Assembly: GCA_039962225.1 (NCBI GenBank)
Contig: JAMPKV010000010.1
Coordinates: forward strand, 1 to 64,000
Length of the DNA: 64,000 nucleotides
Direction of reading: 5' to 3'
Source of the DNA: Microcoleus sp. AS-A8
Lineage (GTDB): Bacteria > Cyanobacteriota > Cyanobacteriia > Cyanobacteriales > Coleofasciculaceae
The translations under genes were made by a program, and so were the position numbers. Positions 7,479 to 18,622 of the stretch are shown here, piece by piece. The stretch's first letter is position 1; each line of letters starts with the position of its first letter. Under the pieces are notes generated by a model. The model searched no databases. It was not told the origin of the DNA and worked only from the letters and a program-made list of their open reading frames with translations.

Positions 7479-8060
7479 TTAATTAACCCTTGTCCACAAC
7501 GCTAATCCACCGCCCCGCCCCCTCGCGGCTATGCATTGGTTCTGCACCAGGAAGTAGGTGAAAAATGCCTGCTCTTTGACACTTTGTTCATAAAAGCGGG
7601 TTTCCCGTTCTTCACCCCCACGAATATAGCCCTCATATAGCTTCAGTCCCGATAATGACACTCGCATCCGGGTAAAGTCGAACGCAAGTATATTAGTTTT
7701 TGACCAGAACTGGGTAGGGCCAGTAAGAATGAATTGCAACAGTCCGAGTTCAACGGAATTTTGCACCCGGCCTCGCTCTTGAGAGGAGTCCGATGGGGAG
7801 TAGGATAGATGAATCTTGACCCACTTGGGTAAAAACCGTCCAGCACCTAGAATAATCCCTGCTCGTTGGCGTGATTTCTTCGTCCCTGTGATAAACCCTA
7901 ATCGCCAGCTACCGAGCAATTGTGGATAGGTATAGCGCACTTTGCTGTGTTTAGCCGCTTTTTCTGCCATGAGCAGTGCTTCAACCACCGCCTCTGGTGC
8001 CGGGGCTATTGCAGATGGGGTTGTTAAAAACTCAATCGCTGGGTCTAATGCGGAGTCCAT
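7479..8060 (-). CDS. PAP/fibrillin-like protein
   Basis: The ATG at 8060 (MDSALDPAIEFL) gives 193 residues. Longer upstream reading would cross the divergent promoter region and is unlikely. The segment LLGSWRLGFITGT, the central QNSVELGLLQFILTGP stretch and the C-terminal ARGRGGGLALWTR fit plastid-lipid-associated/fibrillin proteins, which bind lipids or prenylquinones at thylakoids. The match is by motif order and is moderate. It shares a 101-bp divergent promoter region with the chorismate lyase gene, which would suit a plastoquinone-related role. Confidence 0.55.
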   Translation of the reverse strand: MDSALDPAIEFLTTPSAIAPAPEAVVEALLMAEKAAKHSKVRYTYPQLLGSWRLGFITGTKKSRQRAGIILGAGRFLPKWVKIHLSYSPSDSSQERGRVQNSVELGLLQFILTGPTQFWSKTNILAFDFTRMRVSLSGLKLYEGYIRGGEERETRFYEQSVKEQAFFTYFLVQNQCIAARGRGGGLALWTRVN

Positions 8061-8161
8061 TTTGGGAAGATACGAGGTTGGGTGAGTTGCCCAGATGAGC
8101 GGGAGCAATAGGCTAAGGGCGCTATCATTATGGATGTAGAAGTTAAGTTTTGTAAAGCACC

Positions 8162-8788
8162 TTGACTGCAACCTTGAAACCCACCAACAGCGCCAGTGTA
8201 TCAACAACCTGGCACGCTCTCGAACCCCTCTGGCAGGGAGGCGAAGAAACCGTTCAGCAAGGATTACCCCATAGTCAGCTAGCACCTGCTTGGCAGATAT
8301 TGCTGTTAGGAGATGGCTCTCCCACTCGCCATCTGCAACTCCTCACAACGGAGCCGACGGAAGTCGATGTGATTGATATGTCCCTGATTGGTATGGCAGA
8401 TGATGGGGCACCAAAGCATATTCAAGCCGTACCCGCGCCAAGATTAAGACGGCAGGTTTGGTTACGCACGGCTTCGGGTCAGCGACTAGCCTATGCTGCT
8501 TCTTGGTGGGATGCGAACCATGTCGATGAATATTTACAAAATCGCAATATACCGATTTGGGCTAGCCTTTCTCGCTTACGCAGTGAACTCTATCGGGATA
8601 TTCAGGGAATTTATTACGGTCACTCAGAGGCGTTAGAGTTAGCGTTTGGGGAGAAAGGGCCGTTCTGGGGTCGCCACTACCTATTTTGGCATCATGGGCA
8701 ACCTCTCACGCTCATTTATGAGGTGTTTTCACCTTATTTGAAAAAATACTTAGGAGAGACGCATCTTAATATAGAAGCCGAGCTTTAA
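8162..8788 (+). CDS. Chorismate lyase (4-hydroxybenzoate synthase), DUF98 type
   Basis: The 208-residue product matches the cyanobacterial chorismate pyruvate-lyase family: a tryptophan-rich start (TWHALEPLW), LRRQVWLRTASGQRLAYAASWW in the middle, and a later IWASLSRLRSELYRDI segment. The enzyme converts chorismate to 4-hydroxybenzoate and pyruvate, the first committed step of plastoquinone synthesis in cyanobacteria. Translation appears to start at TTG 8162; no upstream ATG fits. A strong hairpin follows at 8828-8862. Confidence 0.8.
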   Translation: MTATLKPTNSASVSTTWHALEPLWQGGEETVQQGLPHSQLAPAWQILLLGDGSPTRHLQLLTTEPTEVDVIDMSLIGMADDGAPKHIQAVPAPRLRRQVWLRTASGQRLAYAASWWDANHVDEYLQNRNIPIWASLSRLRSELYRDIQGIYYGHSEALELAFGEKGPFWGRHYLFWHHGQPLTLIYEVFSPYLKKYLGETHLNIEAEL

Positions 8789-8827
8789 TTGAGTCCAGCC
8801 AGCTTGGCAATTAATTTTGCTCTCAAT

Positions 8828-8862
8828 CATCCTAGAGTAGGTGTAATCCCTACTCTAGGATG
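8828..8862. terminator. Hairpin between convergent genes
   Basis: Arms catcctagagtagg (8828-8841) and cctactctaggatg (8849-8862) are 14-bp perfect complements with a 7-nt loop. The site is 40 bp past the chorismate lyase stop and in front of the convergent purF end. No long T-run follows, so it may be a bidirectional transcription end or an mRNA-stabilising stem. Confidence 0.6.
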
Positions 8863-8983
8863 GCTTTGACCGATGAGCGAGTAGAAACTTTGATATCAAG
8901 TCCGGCTAATTACCCACAAAAAATTCTCTCTTCTCTGCATCTTTGCGTCAGTCCTAATGATGGGCATCCAAGCGGACATGATA

Positions 8984-10495
8984 TTAGACAGTCACTACTT
9001 TTTCGGCTTTTTCAATTTTTTCCAAGATGAGCTTGGAACGCTTAACCATCTCTGGAATTGCAATTGGGTAATCACCTGTGAAACAGGCACTGCAAAAACT
9101 GTTGGGGTCTTCCCCTGTGGATTCCAGCATTCCCTTCCAACTCAGATAAGCCAAACTATCTACACCGATTTGCATGGCAATGTCTTCTACTGACTTTGTT
9201 GCCGCAATTAATTGGTCTTGGCTATCTGTATCAATGCCATAGAAACAGGGGTGAGTCACTGGCGGTGAAGAAATTCGCATATGAACTTCAGTCGCACCTG
9301 CATCACGCAGCGCTTTAACAATTTTGCGGCTGGTCGTTCCCCGCACAATCGAGTCATCGACAATCACGACACGTTTCCCCAATAAGACATCTTTCAGGGG
9401 GTTGAGCTTCATCCGAATGCCCGATTCCCGCATGGATTGAGTCGGTTGGATGAAGGTGCGACCCACATAGCGATTTTTAATCAATCCTTCCGCGTAGAGA
9501 ATGCCGGATTCTTGGGAAAATCCAATCGCGGCAGGAATACCGGAGTCGGGTACACCAATGACGATATCAGCATCTACTAATGACTCTTTTGCCAACTGAC
9601 GCCCTAGCTTTAAGCGATAGCTATACAGCGTTTCATCCGTCATGATGCTATCGGGTCTGGCAAAGTATATCATTTCAAAAATGCAAAGCTTGCGCTCTGG
9701 CTTGGGACTCCAGTGAAAGGATGCCATCCCTTCTTCGGTAATCCAAACCAATTCCCCTGGTTCAACGTCCCGCAGGTATTCAGCACCGATAATATCTAAA
9801 CCACAGGTTTCTGATGCCAGCACGTAGCGCTGAGGATGACTGCCTACAGTACCAATGACGAGAGGGCGGATGCCATTGGGGTCGCGCACGCCCATCAACC
9901 CAACTGGGGTGCCAATCACTAAACTATAAGCGCCTGAACAGTGACCAAAGGCACTGAGGGCTGCTTCCAACCATTCTTTGCCGCTATCGACTTCTGAGCC
10001 GATCGCGATCGCAATCATCTCAGAATCCGTTGTTGTCGTAAAATTACAATTACGCTGGAGCAAATGTTCGCGTAGCTCTCCTGTATTCACCAAGTTGCCA
10101 TTGTGGGCTAGAGCCAGTTTCCCTAAGCGAGTTTCCACCAGAGCAGGCTGAGCATTGGCAATACGACTAGAACCTGTGGTAGAGTAACGAGTATGGCCTA
10201 CAGCCATGTCCCCTGGCAGCTCGGCTAAGATTGACTCGTTAAAAACCTGGGACACTAGCCCCATATTCTTGTATAGATGCACCCGGTCTCCCTGAAACAC
10301 CGCAATCCCTGCTGATTCTTGACCCCGGTGCTGTAGCGCATAAAGACCAAAGTAAGTTAATTTAGCGACATCTTCCCCCGGTGCGTAGATGCCAAAGACT
10401 CCACAAGCTTCCTCCGGTTTATCGGGTCGCTGTGCATAGCTATCCTCAGATTGAGCCGGATGCTGCTGAGAAGAAAGGGGTTCGTGATGCATCAT
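8984..10495 (-). CDS. purF: Amidophosphoribosyltransferase
   Basis: The 503-residue enzyme transfers the glutamine amide to PRPP, the first step of purine synthesis. An N-terminal propeptide of about 30 residues precedes the Ntn-type catalytic Cys31 (EEACGVFGIY). The glutaminase half contains LQHRGQESAG and VGHTRYSTTG. The phosphoribosyltransferase half contains the PRPP loop VVIVDDSIVRGTTS (about 375). It lies 183 bp downstream of purL on the same strand, and the two probably share transcription. Length and motifs are normal. Confidence 0.97.
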   Translation of the reverse strand: MMHHEPLSSQQHPAQSEDSYAQRPDKPEEACGVFGIYAPGEDVAKLTYFGLYALQHRGQESAGIAVFQGDRVHLYKNMGLVSQVFNESILAELPGDMAVGHTRYSTTGSSRIANAQPALVETRLGKLALAHNGNLVNTGELREHLLQRNCNFTTTTDSEMIAIAIGSEVDSGKEWLEAALSAFGHCSGAYSLVIGTPVGLMGVRDPNGIRPLVIGTVGSHPQRYVLASETCGLDIIGAEYLRDVEPGELVWITEEGMASFHWSPKPERKLCIFEMIYFARPDSIMTDETLYSYRLKLGRQLAKESLVDADIVIGVPDSGIPAAIGFSQESGILYAEGLIKNRYVGRTFIQPTQSMRESGIRMKLNPLKDVLLGKRVVIVDDSIVRGTTSRKIVKALRDAGATEVHMRISSPPVTHPCFYGIDTDSQDQLIAATKSVEDIAMQIGVDSLAYLSWKGMLESTGEDPNSFCSACFTGDYPIAIPEMVKRSKLILEKIEKAEKVVTV

Positions 10496-10678
10496 ACTAA
10501 GATAGGTTCCTGATAGCGGCAGAACGTCAGTGAGACTTAGAGCGAAGCAAAAAAGCGTCGTAATTGTTAAGGTGGGTTAACAACTCTTTAACAATAGCAC
10601 CAATAACAGTCGCTGGGTGGACTGAATGTGTTGCTATTAAAGCCTTTGATCTGTTTTACACAGGCGTTTACCGCCCAG

Positions 10679-13600
10679 CTATACATTCAAACGTCGTTCA
10701 AGAGCGTTTGAAAAGCCTTCGCTCATTTCTATCATCGTAACGTCGATTATCGGCTGATTGTCATCAATTAACAGTTTTAATCCAGCATTTTGGCTCTTGA
10801 CAAAACCTAGATTTTGCCAATGTTGAGTCTGCTCGCCCCATTGATCCTTCAGGTAAGATTCCCACATAGCTTGGTGTTCAGGCTTGACCGATACGAGAAT
10901 GCGACTGGCACTCTCACCAAAAAGTACCTCATCCCAACGCCTCTCTACATCCGTTAGCCCCAAGTTAATTTGGGCACCCAATTGACCAGCAATACAAGAT
11001 TCAGCGAGGGCAACCGCAATTCCGCCTTCCGCACAATCATGGGCAGAACGCACCCAGCCTTGACGAATCCCTTCCCGTGTTGCAGCTTGGACGCGCCGTT
11101 CCAAATCAAAATCCACGACAGGCGGTTTACCCGCAACAACGCCATGAATACTGGCGAGGTATTCAGAACCCCCTAAACCGAGGTAAGGCGTAGAATCAGT
11201 CAGTGGCAATCCCAAAAGATAAATTAAATCTCCTTCAGCTTGCCAACCTTGAGTGCAAATGCGAGTCATATCAGGAATCAACCCCACCATCCCAATCACT
11301 GGCGTTGGGTAGATAGGCTGAGGTGTGCCAGTGGCATCCAATGTTTCGTTATAAAGAGAGACATTACCCCCAGTCACAGGCGTTTCCATGATTCGACAAG
11401 CCTCTGCAATCCCCTGACATGCCGACGCCAACTGCCAATATCCGATCGGCTTTTCGGGACTGCCAAAATTCAGGTTATCGGTAACCGCTAAGGGTTCCGC
11501 ACCCACACAGCTAAGGTTCCGCGCCGCTTCGGCAACAACGGCTTTAGCCCCTTCATAGGGGTCAAGATAGACATAACGAGAATTGCAATCTACCGTTGCT
11601 GCAACGGCTGATTTTGGATTGAGAATGCCTTCTTCCACTGGACGCAACCTGACAACAGCCGCATCAGCACCACCGGGCAACATCACAGTATTGTTTTGCA
11701 CTTGATGGTCGTACTGGCGATAAACCCAGCGTTTAGAAGCAATCGTGGGAGTATCCAGAAGTTGCAGGAGGAGATCACTCCAAGTTTTACGGTTCCCTTG
11801 GATGTCAATTCCCTCAGTGGTGCAAGCAGGGAGAGAGTTGGCTGTCCACTCCCAAGCTTGACGGGCATATTCCGGCGGTTCAGCTAAAAGTTCTCGGTGA
11901 TAAATGGGCGTATTATCGGCTAATGCTGTGGCTGGGATTTCCGCTGCCACTCCGCCTTGGAACAAAATTCGCACAATTGGCTCTTCAATAACCGTACCTG
12001 CTACTACAGCCTGTAGCCCCCAGCGATGGAAAATATCAATTAACTCTTGTTCCCGTCCTTTGTGAGCAACAAATAACATCCGTTCCTGGGATTCGGAAAG
12101 GAGATATTCATAGGGAACCATACCGCTTTCCCGCACTGGAATCAGGTCTAAATCCAGCTCAATTCCTACACCGCCTTTTGCTGCCATCTCTGAGGTAGAA
12201 CAGGTAATTCCAGCTGCACCCATATCTTGGGCGGCAACGACAGCCCCGGTTTTAAAGGCTTCTAGACACGCTTCAATTAAAGATTTTTCCAGAAATGGGT
12301 CACCCACTTGCACCGCAGGGCGGTCATCCATGGATTGTTCGCTGAGTTCCGCACTGGCAAAACTCGCCCCACCCATGCCATCTCTACCCGTGGTAGAACC
12401 GACGTATAAGACTGGATTACCGATACCCGCCGCCCCGGATTTGACGATTTCTGGGGTTTCCATCAATCCCAGTGCCATGACATTCACGAGGGGATTATCG
12501 CTATAAGCGGGGTCAAAGTAGACTTCGCCGCCGACGGTGGGAACCCCGACGCAATTATGCGTCACGATGCCAGAAGTGGTGGCAAAAAGATGGGTATTGT
12601 CTACCTCAACATCGTAGACATCGCATTCATCAACACTATTGACTGCTAAACTTTTAATCTTTACAAAGGCTATTTCATTGGAAACTTGATAACGGGGAAA
12701 TGAATGTTGTGTCCCGTTATAGCGTTCTAAGGCTGTCGCTAACTGCTCATTGCGTTCTTCGCCAAACACATTGGCTAATGCTGTTAATCCACTAACATTG
12801 CCAACTTCCAAACTCCATAATGGCTTACGCACATGCATACGACCTTGGATTTGTCCCTCACAGGCTGGTCGCTGATAGATATAAGGGATTGCTCCCTGAC
12901 TCTGAAGCAGTATCACAGCTTGCTCAAATAGTTTGCGGCTTGTTGTTCCAAATGCGATTTTGGCATGATTACCATGAGTTTTCGTGGTTAACGAGCCATC
13001 ACCTCGCAACAAACCTTTAAGGGCTTCACGCTGTAAATAGCGAGGCCATTGGAACACAAAAGCGGGAAAAGCTTTATCGATTGCTCCGGTACCGCACTTC
13101 CAAACCTCTTTCAAAAGGTAGCCAAACAGCCATGAAGTTGCATAAACAGCAATAGTGGAATCACGTTTTTCGATGCAGGGTCGCAGCCCAAGATTTTTCA
13201 GTCCAAATACCACGTCATTGACGTACTCGTCCTCATGAAGAGCAAACGTGAAAATGATTTTATAGGTATTGCTATTTTGAGAAACACATCCTTCGGAGAG
13301 ATAGTAACCAAGTAAGCGTGCAAATACCTCATCGGGCTGGATAACGGCGAACATGTGGTTGGCTTTGCCACGTCGGAAGAGACAGATATCGCTTCGCGAC
13401 ACATTCAGCAATGGCTCTAGGCTGAGAAAATGTGAGAGAGGTAATGTCCCTTTTTTCAGGTATCTGTGGCGATTACAGGCAGAAGGTTCGAGTTTCTGTA
13501 AAGCTGCGCGTAGTTCCTCTGTAGGTTCCCAGCTTGGTGGTAGGTTTACATAAACATTTTTATCGCCCTTATGCTGTTCACCTAGAGTAGTCAGCAAATC

Positions 13601-14485
13601 CAGAGATGGAGCATCACTCTGTTGTTGCTCTACCTGCGGGTAGGGCATATTGATGAGTATGGGAATCTGGTCGCCAACTAGAAGGGATTGCGATTCGCGG
13701 GTGCGCCATTCCCCATCTTCCAGGAGCAACATGGGATGGTCGGGTGTGACGGTGAGAGTTCGACCAAGGGCTGTACGAATGGTTATCAGGGTTGTGGCGC
13801 GTCGTTTGAACAGACGGCGCACAGGTTGCCAACAACTTTGCTGTGTGTCGGCATCCAAGGAAAGTGTTTCAACTGAGGCAGAAGGCTCTAATTCGACTGT
13901 AGTCTGAGTTGAGGGCAAACGCGATTCAACAAAATTGCCGATTGTATCGAAATGTACGCCTTTGTCGTCCCGCCAGATAAAGGTTTCACTGGGGATTAAG
14001 CAGTTGCCATAGTGGGAGATTCCTTCTACGACACCACTGAATAGCCTTCGCGTCCTGGCATCGTCCAGGGAACCGAAGCGCAGGGAGTTGAGTACGGCAA
14101 TGGGACGCGCCCCCATGGTAAAAATATCCCGTAGGATGCCGCCTACTCCCGTTGCTGCACCTTGAAAGGGTTCAACGGCGGAGGGGTGATTGTGGGATTC
14201 GATTTTAAACGCCAGTCTTAACCCGTCTCCTAAGTCTACGACTCCGGCGTTTTCTCCGGGGCCGACTAAAATGCGATCGCCTTCTGTGGGAAACTGCTTG
14301 AGTAAGGGACGCGAGTTCTTGTAACAGCAATGCTCTGACCACATCACGCCAAACATTCCCAGTTCAGCCTTGTTGGGATGACGCCCTAACCGCTGGACGA
14401 TGTCTTGGTATTCTTCAGGCTTCAAGCCTTCAGCGGCAATTTCTTCGGGAGAGAAGGGAGCAGAGGAGATGCTGGACATGAACAC
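10679..14485 (-). CDS. purL: Phosphoribosylformylglycinamidine synthase II (PurL) with intein
   Basis: The 1268-residue precursor is a 785-residue PurL interrupted by a 483-residue intein. PurL makes FGAM from FGAR, ATP and glutamine-derived ammonia, working with PurQ and PurS. Host motifs include [13 protein letters not shown] (about 48-60), [20 protein letters not shown] (about 94-113) and, after splicing, SHYGN joined to [10 protein letters not shown]. Internal AIR-synthase-like repeats include QDMGAAG and a later GGNVSLYNE. The insertion is between Asn161 and the cysteine of the conserved GNCVGVP loop, so activity requires splicing. purF lies downstream. Confidence 0.97.
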   Translation of the reverse strand: MFMSSISSAPFSPEEIAAEGLKPEEYQDIVQRLGRHPNKAELGMFGVMWSEHCCYKNSRPLLKQFPTEGDRILVGPGENAGVVDLGDGLRLAFKIESHNHPSAVEPFQGAATGVGGILRDIFTMGARPIAVLNSLRFGSLDDARTRRLFSGVVEGISHYGNCLIPSETFIWRDDKGVHFDTIGNFVESRLPSTQTTVELEPSASVETLSLDADTQQSCWQPVRRLFKRRATTLITIRTALGRTLTVTPDHPMLLLEDGEWRTRESQSLLVGDQIPILINMPYPQVEQQQSDAPSLDLLTTLGEQHKGDKNVYVNLPPSWEPTEELRAALQKLEPSACNRHRYLKKGTLPLSHFLSLEPLLNVSRSDICLFRRGKANHMFAVIQPDEVFARLLGYYLSEGCVSQNSNTYKIIFTFALHEDEYVNDVVFGLKNLGLRPCIEKRDSTIAVYATSWLFGYLLKEVWKCGTGAIDKAFPAFVFQWPRYLQREALKGLLRGDGSLTTKTHGNHAKIAFGTTSRKLFEQAVILLQSQGAIPYIYQRPACEGQIQGRMHVRKPLWSLEVGNVSGLTALANVFGEERNEQLATALERYNGTQHSFPRYQVSNEIAFVKIKSLAVNSVDECDVYDVEVDNTHLFATTSGIVTHNCVGVPTVGGEVYFDPAYSDNPLVNVMALGLMETPEIVKSGAAGIGNPVLYVGSTTGRDGMGGASFASAELSEQSMDDRPAVQVGDPFLEKSLIEACLEAFKTGAVVAAQDMGAAGITCSTSEMAAKGGVGIELDLDLIPVRESGMVPYEYLLSESQERMLFVAHKGREQELIDIFHRWGLQAVVAGTVIEEPIVRILFQGGVAAEIPATALADNTPIYHRELLAEPPEYARQAWEWTANSLPACTTEGIDIQGNRKTWSDLLLQLLDTPTIASKRWVYRQYDHQVQNNTVMLPGGADAAVVRLRPVEEGILNPKSAVAATVDCNSRYVYLDPYEGAKAVVAEAARNLSCVGAEPLAVTDNLNFGSPEKPIGYWQLASACQGIAEACRIMETPVTGGNVSLYNETLDATGTPQPIYPTPVIGMVGLIPDMTRICTQGWQAEGDLIYLLGLPLTDSTPYLGLGGSEYLASIHGVVAGKPPVVDFDLERRVQAATREGIRQGWVRSAHDCAEGGIAVALAESCIAGQLGAQINLGLTDVERRWDEVLFGESASRILVSVKPEHQAMWESYLKDQWGEQTQHWQNLGFVKSQNAGLKLLIDDNQPIIDVTMIEMSEGFSNALERRLNV
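12554..14002 (-). other. Intein with LAGLIDADG-type homing endonuclease, inside PurL
   Basis: Residues 162-644 of the precursor form the intein. Block A is [10 protein letters not shown] with nucleophile Cys1; block B is [10 protein letters not shown] with its His. The endonuclease shows two DOD-type motifs, [10 protein letters not shown] and LLRGDGSL, about 130 residues apart. Block F is [16 protein letters not shown] and block G is VTHN followed by extein Cys. All splicing residues are present, so it should be active. An intact endonuclease region suggests recent mobility. Confidence 0.95.
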
Positions 14486-14625
14486 TTTGCAATGGGCGAC
14501 AGTGCCATATTTTATCGGTATTTAGGATACTTGCGATGAGAAAACCTTTTAGATTTTAGATTTTGCAGGGTTTGGAGTTGTTTTTTCCAGCGTTGGTAAC
14601 GGTATCATCGCTCTTGGCATTGGGA

Positions 14626-15699
14626 TCACATTCCCCAGCGCAAGGCAGGGGTTTTGACGGGTGCATCCCAAAGTTTAATCATCTCCTCATCCATCTTCAG
14701 CAGGGTGATGGAGCATCCTTGCATTTCCAGGGAAGTGATGTAAGGGCCGATTAAATTTCGCACAATCTGAAGGTTATGCTTTTGGCAGACTTCTGCTAAT
14801 TTGCGATAAACGATGTACAACTCAGACAGGGGAGTGCCACCCATACTGTTGACAAAGGCGAGGACGGAATCACCGCTTTGCAAGGGTGAGTCAGTTAGTT
14901 CAACCTCTATCCATTGTGATTTGTCCGCATCCCATTCACGCACGGTGCGGGAGTAGTTCATGTCTTCGATGATAGAAACTGCCAGCATCTCGGTGATTTC
15001 ATCGACTGACTTGAGAGGCATTCGTTGGCGTCCCGGTTCCCCGTGAATACCGATACCCGCTTCCATTTCATCTTCCCCCAGTTCAAAAGTGGGGCTACCT
15101 TTGGCAGGTACGGTGCAGGAAGTGAGTGCTATCCCCATGCTGCGTCCGTTGAGGTTAACCTTATGGCAAAGGTTGGTAAGTTGCTTCAAGTCATATCCCT
15201 GTTCAGCCGCAGCACCACAGATTTTTTCAGCCAGGACGGTTGTGCCAACACCTCGACGCCCTTGGGTGTAGAGGCTATCTTTAACCGCGATATCATCATC
15301 AATCAGAATATTGGATATTTCGATGCCTTCGGAGTGAGCTAGTTCGGCTGCCATCTCGAAGTTCATCACGTCGCCACTATAGTTTTTAACGATATTGAGG
15401 ACACCAGCATTCCCATTAACCATCTTGGCAGCTTCTAGCATTTGGTCAGGAGTGGGAGAGGTGAAGACTTCACCGGGACAGGCAGCATCTAACATGCCGA
15501 AGCCAACAAAACCGCCGTGCATGGGTTCGTGTCCACTACCGCCACCGGAGATAAGGGCGACTTTGTTTTGAATGGGTGCGTCGGCGCGATAGATGAAGTG
15601 AGGGTCAAGGTGGACTTTGATTAGGTTAGAATGGGCGGCTGCCATGCCTTGTAGGCTTTCGCGTACTACATCGTCGGGGTTGTTGATGAGTTTTTTCAT
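14626..15699 (-). CDS. dhaK: Dihydroxyacetone kinase subunit DhaK
   Basis: The 357-residue product has the glycine loop GGGSGHEP (52-59) and the substrate-binding histidine in GIGIHGEPG (H219), which forms a hemiaminal with dihydroxyacetone. [14 protein letters not shown] (about 128-141) is also typical. DhaK binds the substrate, while the phosphate comes from the DhaL subunit with ATP or a PTS-type donor. No dhaL or dhaM gene lies on either side: purL is downstream and a restriction-modification gene upstream. DhaL would therefore have to come from elsewhere in the genome. Confidence 0.93.
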   Translation of the reverse strand: MKKLINNPDDVVRESLQGMAAAHSNLIKVHLDPHFIYRADAPIQNKVALISGGGSGHEPMHGGFVGFGMLDAACPGEVFTSPTPDQMLEAAKMVNGNAGVLNIVKNYSGDVMNFEMAAELAHSEGIEISNILIDDDIAVKDSLYTQGRRGVGTTVLAEKICGAAAEQGYDLKQLTNLCHKVNLNGRSMGIALTSCTVPAKGSPTFELGEDEMEAGIGIHGEPGRQRMPLKSVDEITEMLAVSIIEDMNYSRTVREWDADKSQWIEVELTDSPLQSGDSVLAFVNSMGGTPLSELYIVYRKLAEVCQKHNLQIVRNLIGPYITSLEMQGCSITLLKMDEEMIKLWDAPVKTPALRWGM

Positions 15700-15740
15700 A
15701 GTTTCTCCATTGCCTTCTGTGTCGGTACTCCAAGTCTTAG

Positions 15741-17783
15741 TCAGTATGGCCCCAAGAACCGCTCTCCATTAAAGTGGATCATGTGAGTTGGAGACTGGGC
15801 TATCCAAACTTCGGTCTCCCAAGAGATGTTGGTCAAATATTTCGCCAGGTCGATTCGATTAAGGAAGGCGCTGACAAATACAAGACCCGCTGTTGAATCC
15901 TTGAATACTATCTCAAGCTCATTCCGGCGTTTTGGGTCTACGGAGCCATGACTGGTAACAGCCTCAATCAGCACGAGCCAATTCTTCTCAACATAGTGAA
16001 CCACAACGTCGGGCATCTTTCCGTGGGTATCGACAGCAACACCTAATGCCTCAAGTGATTCTCTGTCAAAGTAGCCCCACTTATTAGCTGCATCGCCTAC
16101 ATAAATTAGCTTTCCACCTGGAGTGAAACGAGGGCAAAACTCGTTGATAATCTGCTCAATCAGTATGTTCTGCCCACCTGGTGATAATGAGATGGTCTTA
16201 CCTGAAGCTACCGTTACAGGAATCCATGCCATCTCCCGTTCTAAGGCGTACCGCCCTTGTAGTGTCTCGACAGACGTTAGGTAGATTTTTAGTTTCTCAG
16301 TCCAGGTATCTGTCTCGTAAGCACGGAGTAACTCCAGCGTGTTTTCCTCGACTTGATAAACAGTTTTGGGGCTGTTCGGCGGTCTTGAAGGCTTGTCCGG
16401 GTTGGCGACAAGAATACCAGCTTCTAAGAACTGATGAACAGTCTGACGACGGATAGTTTCGCGAGTGTTGGGTGCGTACTGTTTCCCGTAGTACTTAGCG
16501 ATGAATTCCATGATGGGAGTGATTCCCCGTAAAGGGTTACTTGCATCAGACCAAGGGTTATCCGGTTTTAGATGAAGTAGAGCCAGCAACGTCAGGGCAG
16601 ACCTCTCATTTTGCTGTGCAGGTGGTAGACCTAGATCTCTGAGAACAGCCTTGGCTTCCTCAGTTCTCCTAGTCATTTTAAGAGCGAGAGAATTGGTGTT
16701 GTCAGGCATGTAGGATGAATCCTTTTTGAAGAATTCAAGAGATAGTTGTATGGGTTGACTTAATAGATAAGGTTCTTTAAGTGATATCGACTCATGAGCT
16801 TGTAAACATGCTTTGACAGAACAAGCTACAGCATGAGCCAAGATGGGAGGAACTGCATTGCCAATCTGGTTATACTGGCTGTCTTCAGAACCCTGGAATT
16901 CAAACCAATCGGGAAAACTCTGTAAACGAGCACCTTCACGAACCGTAAGCCTACGCCTGCGTCCATCGGGCAAACGAATCCGCAGCATATCGCCAGTAGG
17001 AGCACTCAGGTTGCGGCAAGTCACGGTTCTAGAGGGAGCATCAAGGTGCAAATCTCTGGGTCTGATACATTTGGAGGCTATCTCATATTTCTTGACATAT
17101 TCATCCATGCTGGAAGTGAGAAACTTTGAGTTAGGAGGTGCAACAAATGCGAATTCTCCGAGTGCTTCACCAGCGGTGTAAGGTGAGTTTAAATGGGTTT
17201 TTTCTGGCCATTGCCAGCCCCCTTGATGAGCAACGCAAAACAGACGCTCTCTACGCTGAGGTACGCCATAATGGGCAGCGTTAAGAATATTCCACTCAAC
17301 GATATAGCCTAGTTCTTTTAGAGCTATAACAATCTCTTCAAAGTAGGCTTTGTTGCGAAATAGCATTCCGCGCACATTCTCAAATAAGGCTATTTTTGGA
17401 TGATAGCGGTCAATGGCGTCGAGAAAAATTGGGAACCCATCGCGACTATCTTGGAGTCCCAACTGGTGTCCATTGACGCTAAAAGGCTGACATGGGGGGC
17501 CTCCAACGATCACATCTGCTTCAGCCATCAAATTGGGGTTGCGTGTCAAAGTTAACTGATAACATGTACCCTGCAAGTTTTGCTGATAAGTAGCGCAGGC
17601 ATCCTCTAGCATTTCATAACCAACTGTTTTAAAGCCAGCTACTTCAAAACCCAGCGCTAGCCCTCCACAACCGGCAAACAGATCGATGACTAAAGGTTCC
17701 GTTGGCTCTCTTAGAGGGAGTTGGAGTTCTTGTTCCAAAAAATCAAAGTAGAGAGGTCTGTGGTTGAAGATAGCCGTTTTCAT
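15741..17783 (-). CDS. Fused cytosine-5 DNA methyltransferase and PstI/BsuBI-type restriction endonuclease
   Basis: Residues 1-340 are a C5-cytosine methyltransferase: motif I FAGCGG (36-41), motif IV PPCQPFS with catalytic Cys98, ENVRG (135-139), QRRERLF (176-182) and GNAVPP (308-313). Residues 359-680 match BsuBI/PstI endonucleases: [12 protein letters not shown] (about 562-573), MPDVVV (590-595), LIEAVTSHG (605-613), ETEVWIAQ and [10 protein letters not shown] at the end. This half begins with Met359, and 322 residues equals a free-standing enzyme of the family. PstI relatives are normally paired with adenine methyltransferases. Recognition sequence is unknown. The AAAAGGA about 14 nt before codon 359 could allow separate nuclease synthesis. 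Confidence 0.92.
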   Translation of the reverse strand: MKTAIFNHRPLYFDFLEQELQLPLREPTEPLVIDLFAGCGGLALGFEVAGFKTVGYEMLEDACATYQQNLQGTCYQLTLTRNPNLMAEADVIVGGPPCQPFSVNGHQLGLQDSRDGFPIFLDAIDRYHPKIALFENVRGMLFRNKAYFEEIVIALKELGYIVEWNILNAAHYGVPQRRERLFCVAHQGGWQWPEKTHLNSPYTAGEALGEFAFVAPPNSKFLTSSMDEYVKKYEIASKCIRPRDLHLDAPSRTVTCRNLSAPTGDMLRIRLPDGRRRRLTVREGARLQSFPDWFEFQGSEDSQYNQIGNAVPPILAHAVACSVKACLQAHESISLKEPYLLSQPIQLSLEFFKKDSSYMPDNTNSLALKMTRRTEEAKAVLRDLGLPPAQQNERSALTLLALLHLKPDNPWSDASNPLRGITPIMEFIAKYYGKQYAPNTRETIRRQTVHQFLEAGILVANPDKPSRPPNSPKTVYQVEENTLELLRAYETDTWTEKLKIYLTSVETLQGRYALEREMAWIPVTVASGKTISLSPGGQNILIEQIINEFCPRFTPGGKLIYVGDAANKWGYFDRESLEALGVAVDTHGKMPDVVVHYVEKNWLVLIEAVTSHGSVDPKRRNELEIVFKDSTAGLVFVSAFLNRIDLAKYLTNISWETEVWIAQSPTHMIHFNGERFLGPY

Positions 17784-17940
17784 CGAAGTCTATATTTTGT
17801 GCGTTCCTCACTATAAGTCAGCACCCATCGGACTAACGATGAACAATAAAATATAAGCCTGCGCTGAATAAAACTGAATCACTTTGCACAGGCGATCGCA
17901 TCACGTTGCATTTTACTGGTTTCAACTCAATTGCCCAGAA

Positions 17941-18309
17941 TTACATTGACTCGGACTCAATCCACACTGTAACCGCAGCAACAGCAATCAGCATCTCGTC
18001 ATTTTTATCATTAAGGGAGGGAATGGCTCGACCCTGAACCACCATCCCACCAAACTCAACCGTGAGCGTTTTGCGCCCAAAAGGGAGCACAGCCAATACC
18101 TCGGCTTCCCGTACTTGTTCCGGATAAGGGACGGCTATTTGGACTTCAACAATCATTTGATCGGGATCGCTTAAACCCGCAACTTCCCAAACACCGGGCA
18201 AGGCATTGTGCGCGATCGCATTGCGTACAGCCCTTGCAGCAGCGACAGTCGCTTCCTGTCCGTGCTGATCGACTCCCATACCCATTTCGATAATCAAGCG
18301 TTTACGCAC
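17941..18309 (-). CDS. Lin0512 family protein
   Basis: The product matches the small Lin0512 family: RLIIEMGMGVDQHGQ at the N-terminus, then AAARAVRNAIAHNALPG, and a C-terminal hydrophobic AVAAVTVWI strand. The family occurs in bacteria and cyanobacteria and has no firmly established activity. I chose the GTG at 18309 (M-RKRLIIEMG) because GAGGGG lies just upstream and family members start there. A GTG at 18345 would add 12 residues. The gene stands alone, divergent from the four-helix protein. Confidence 0.7.
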   Translation of the reverse strand: MRKRLIIEMGMGVDQHGQEATVAAARAVRNAIAHNALPGVWEVAGLSDPDQMIVEVQIAVPYPEQVREAEVLAVLPFGRKTLTVEFGGMVVQGRAIPSLNDKNDEMLIAVAAVTVWIESESM

Positions 18310-18622
18310 CACAACCCCCTCTTTTGTTTTCACTTTCTCTTCCACAGGTTAATACAACAGAGCGCTGCCTGTTCATTTCAGTCGCTAGCTAGGTGACTCG
18401 ACCCCCAGCACGATTGTGTCCCAATTCTCGGATAATTTGATCGGCGTAGTTGAAAAAATCGGGAAAGCTGCTCATGCTAATTTCTTCCCCCTGTCAGGGA
18501 TTATGTCATTTTGGATTTTGGATTTTAGATTTCGGATTTTGCAAGCATTGCCAATAGGTAGTTTCAGAACTTCAAACAGAACAACTCTCAACCTACTTGA
18601 TATCCGTTGTTAGTAGAAGGAC

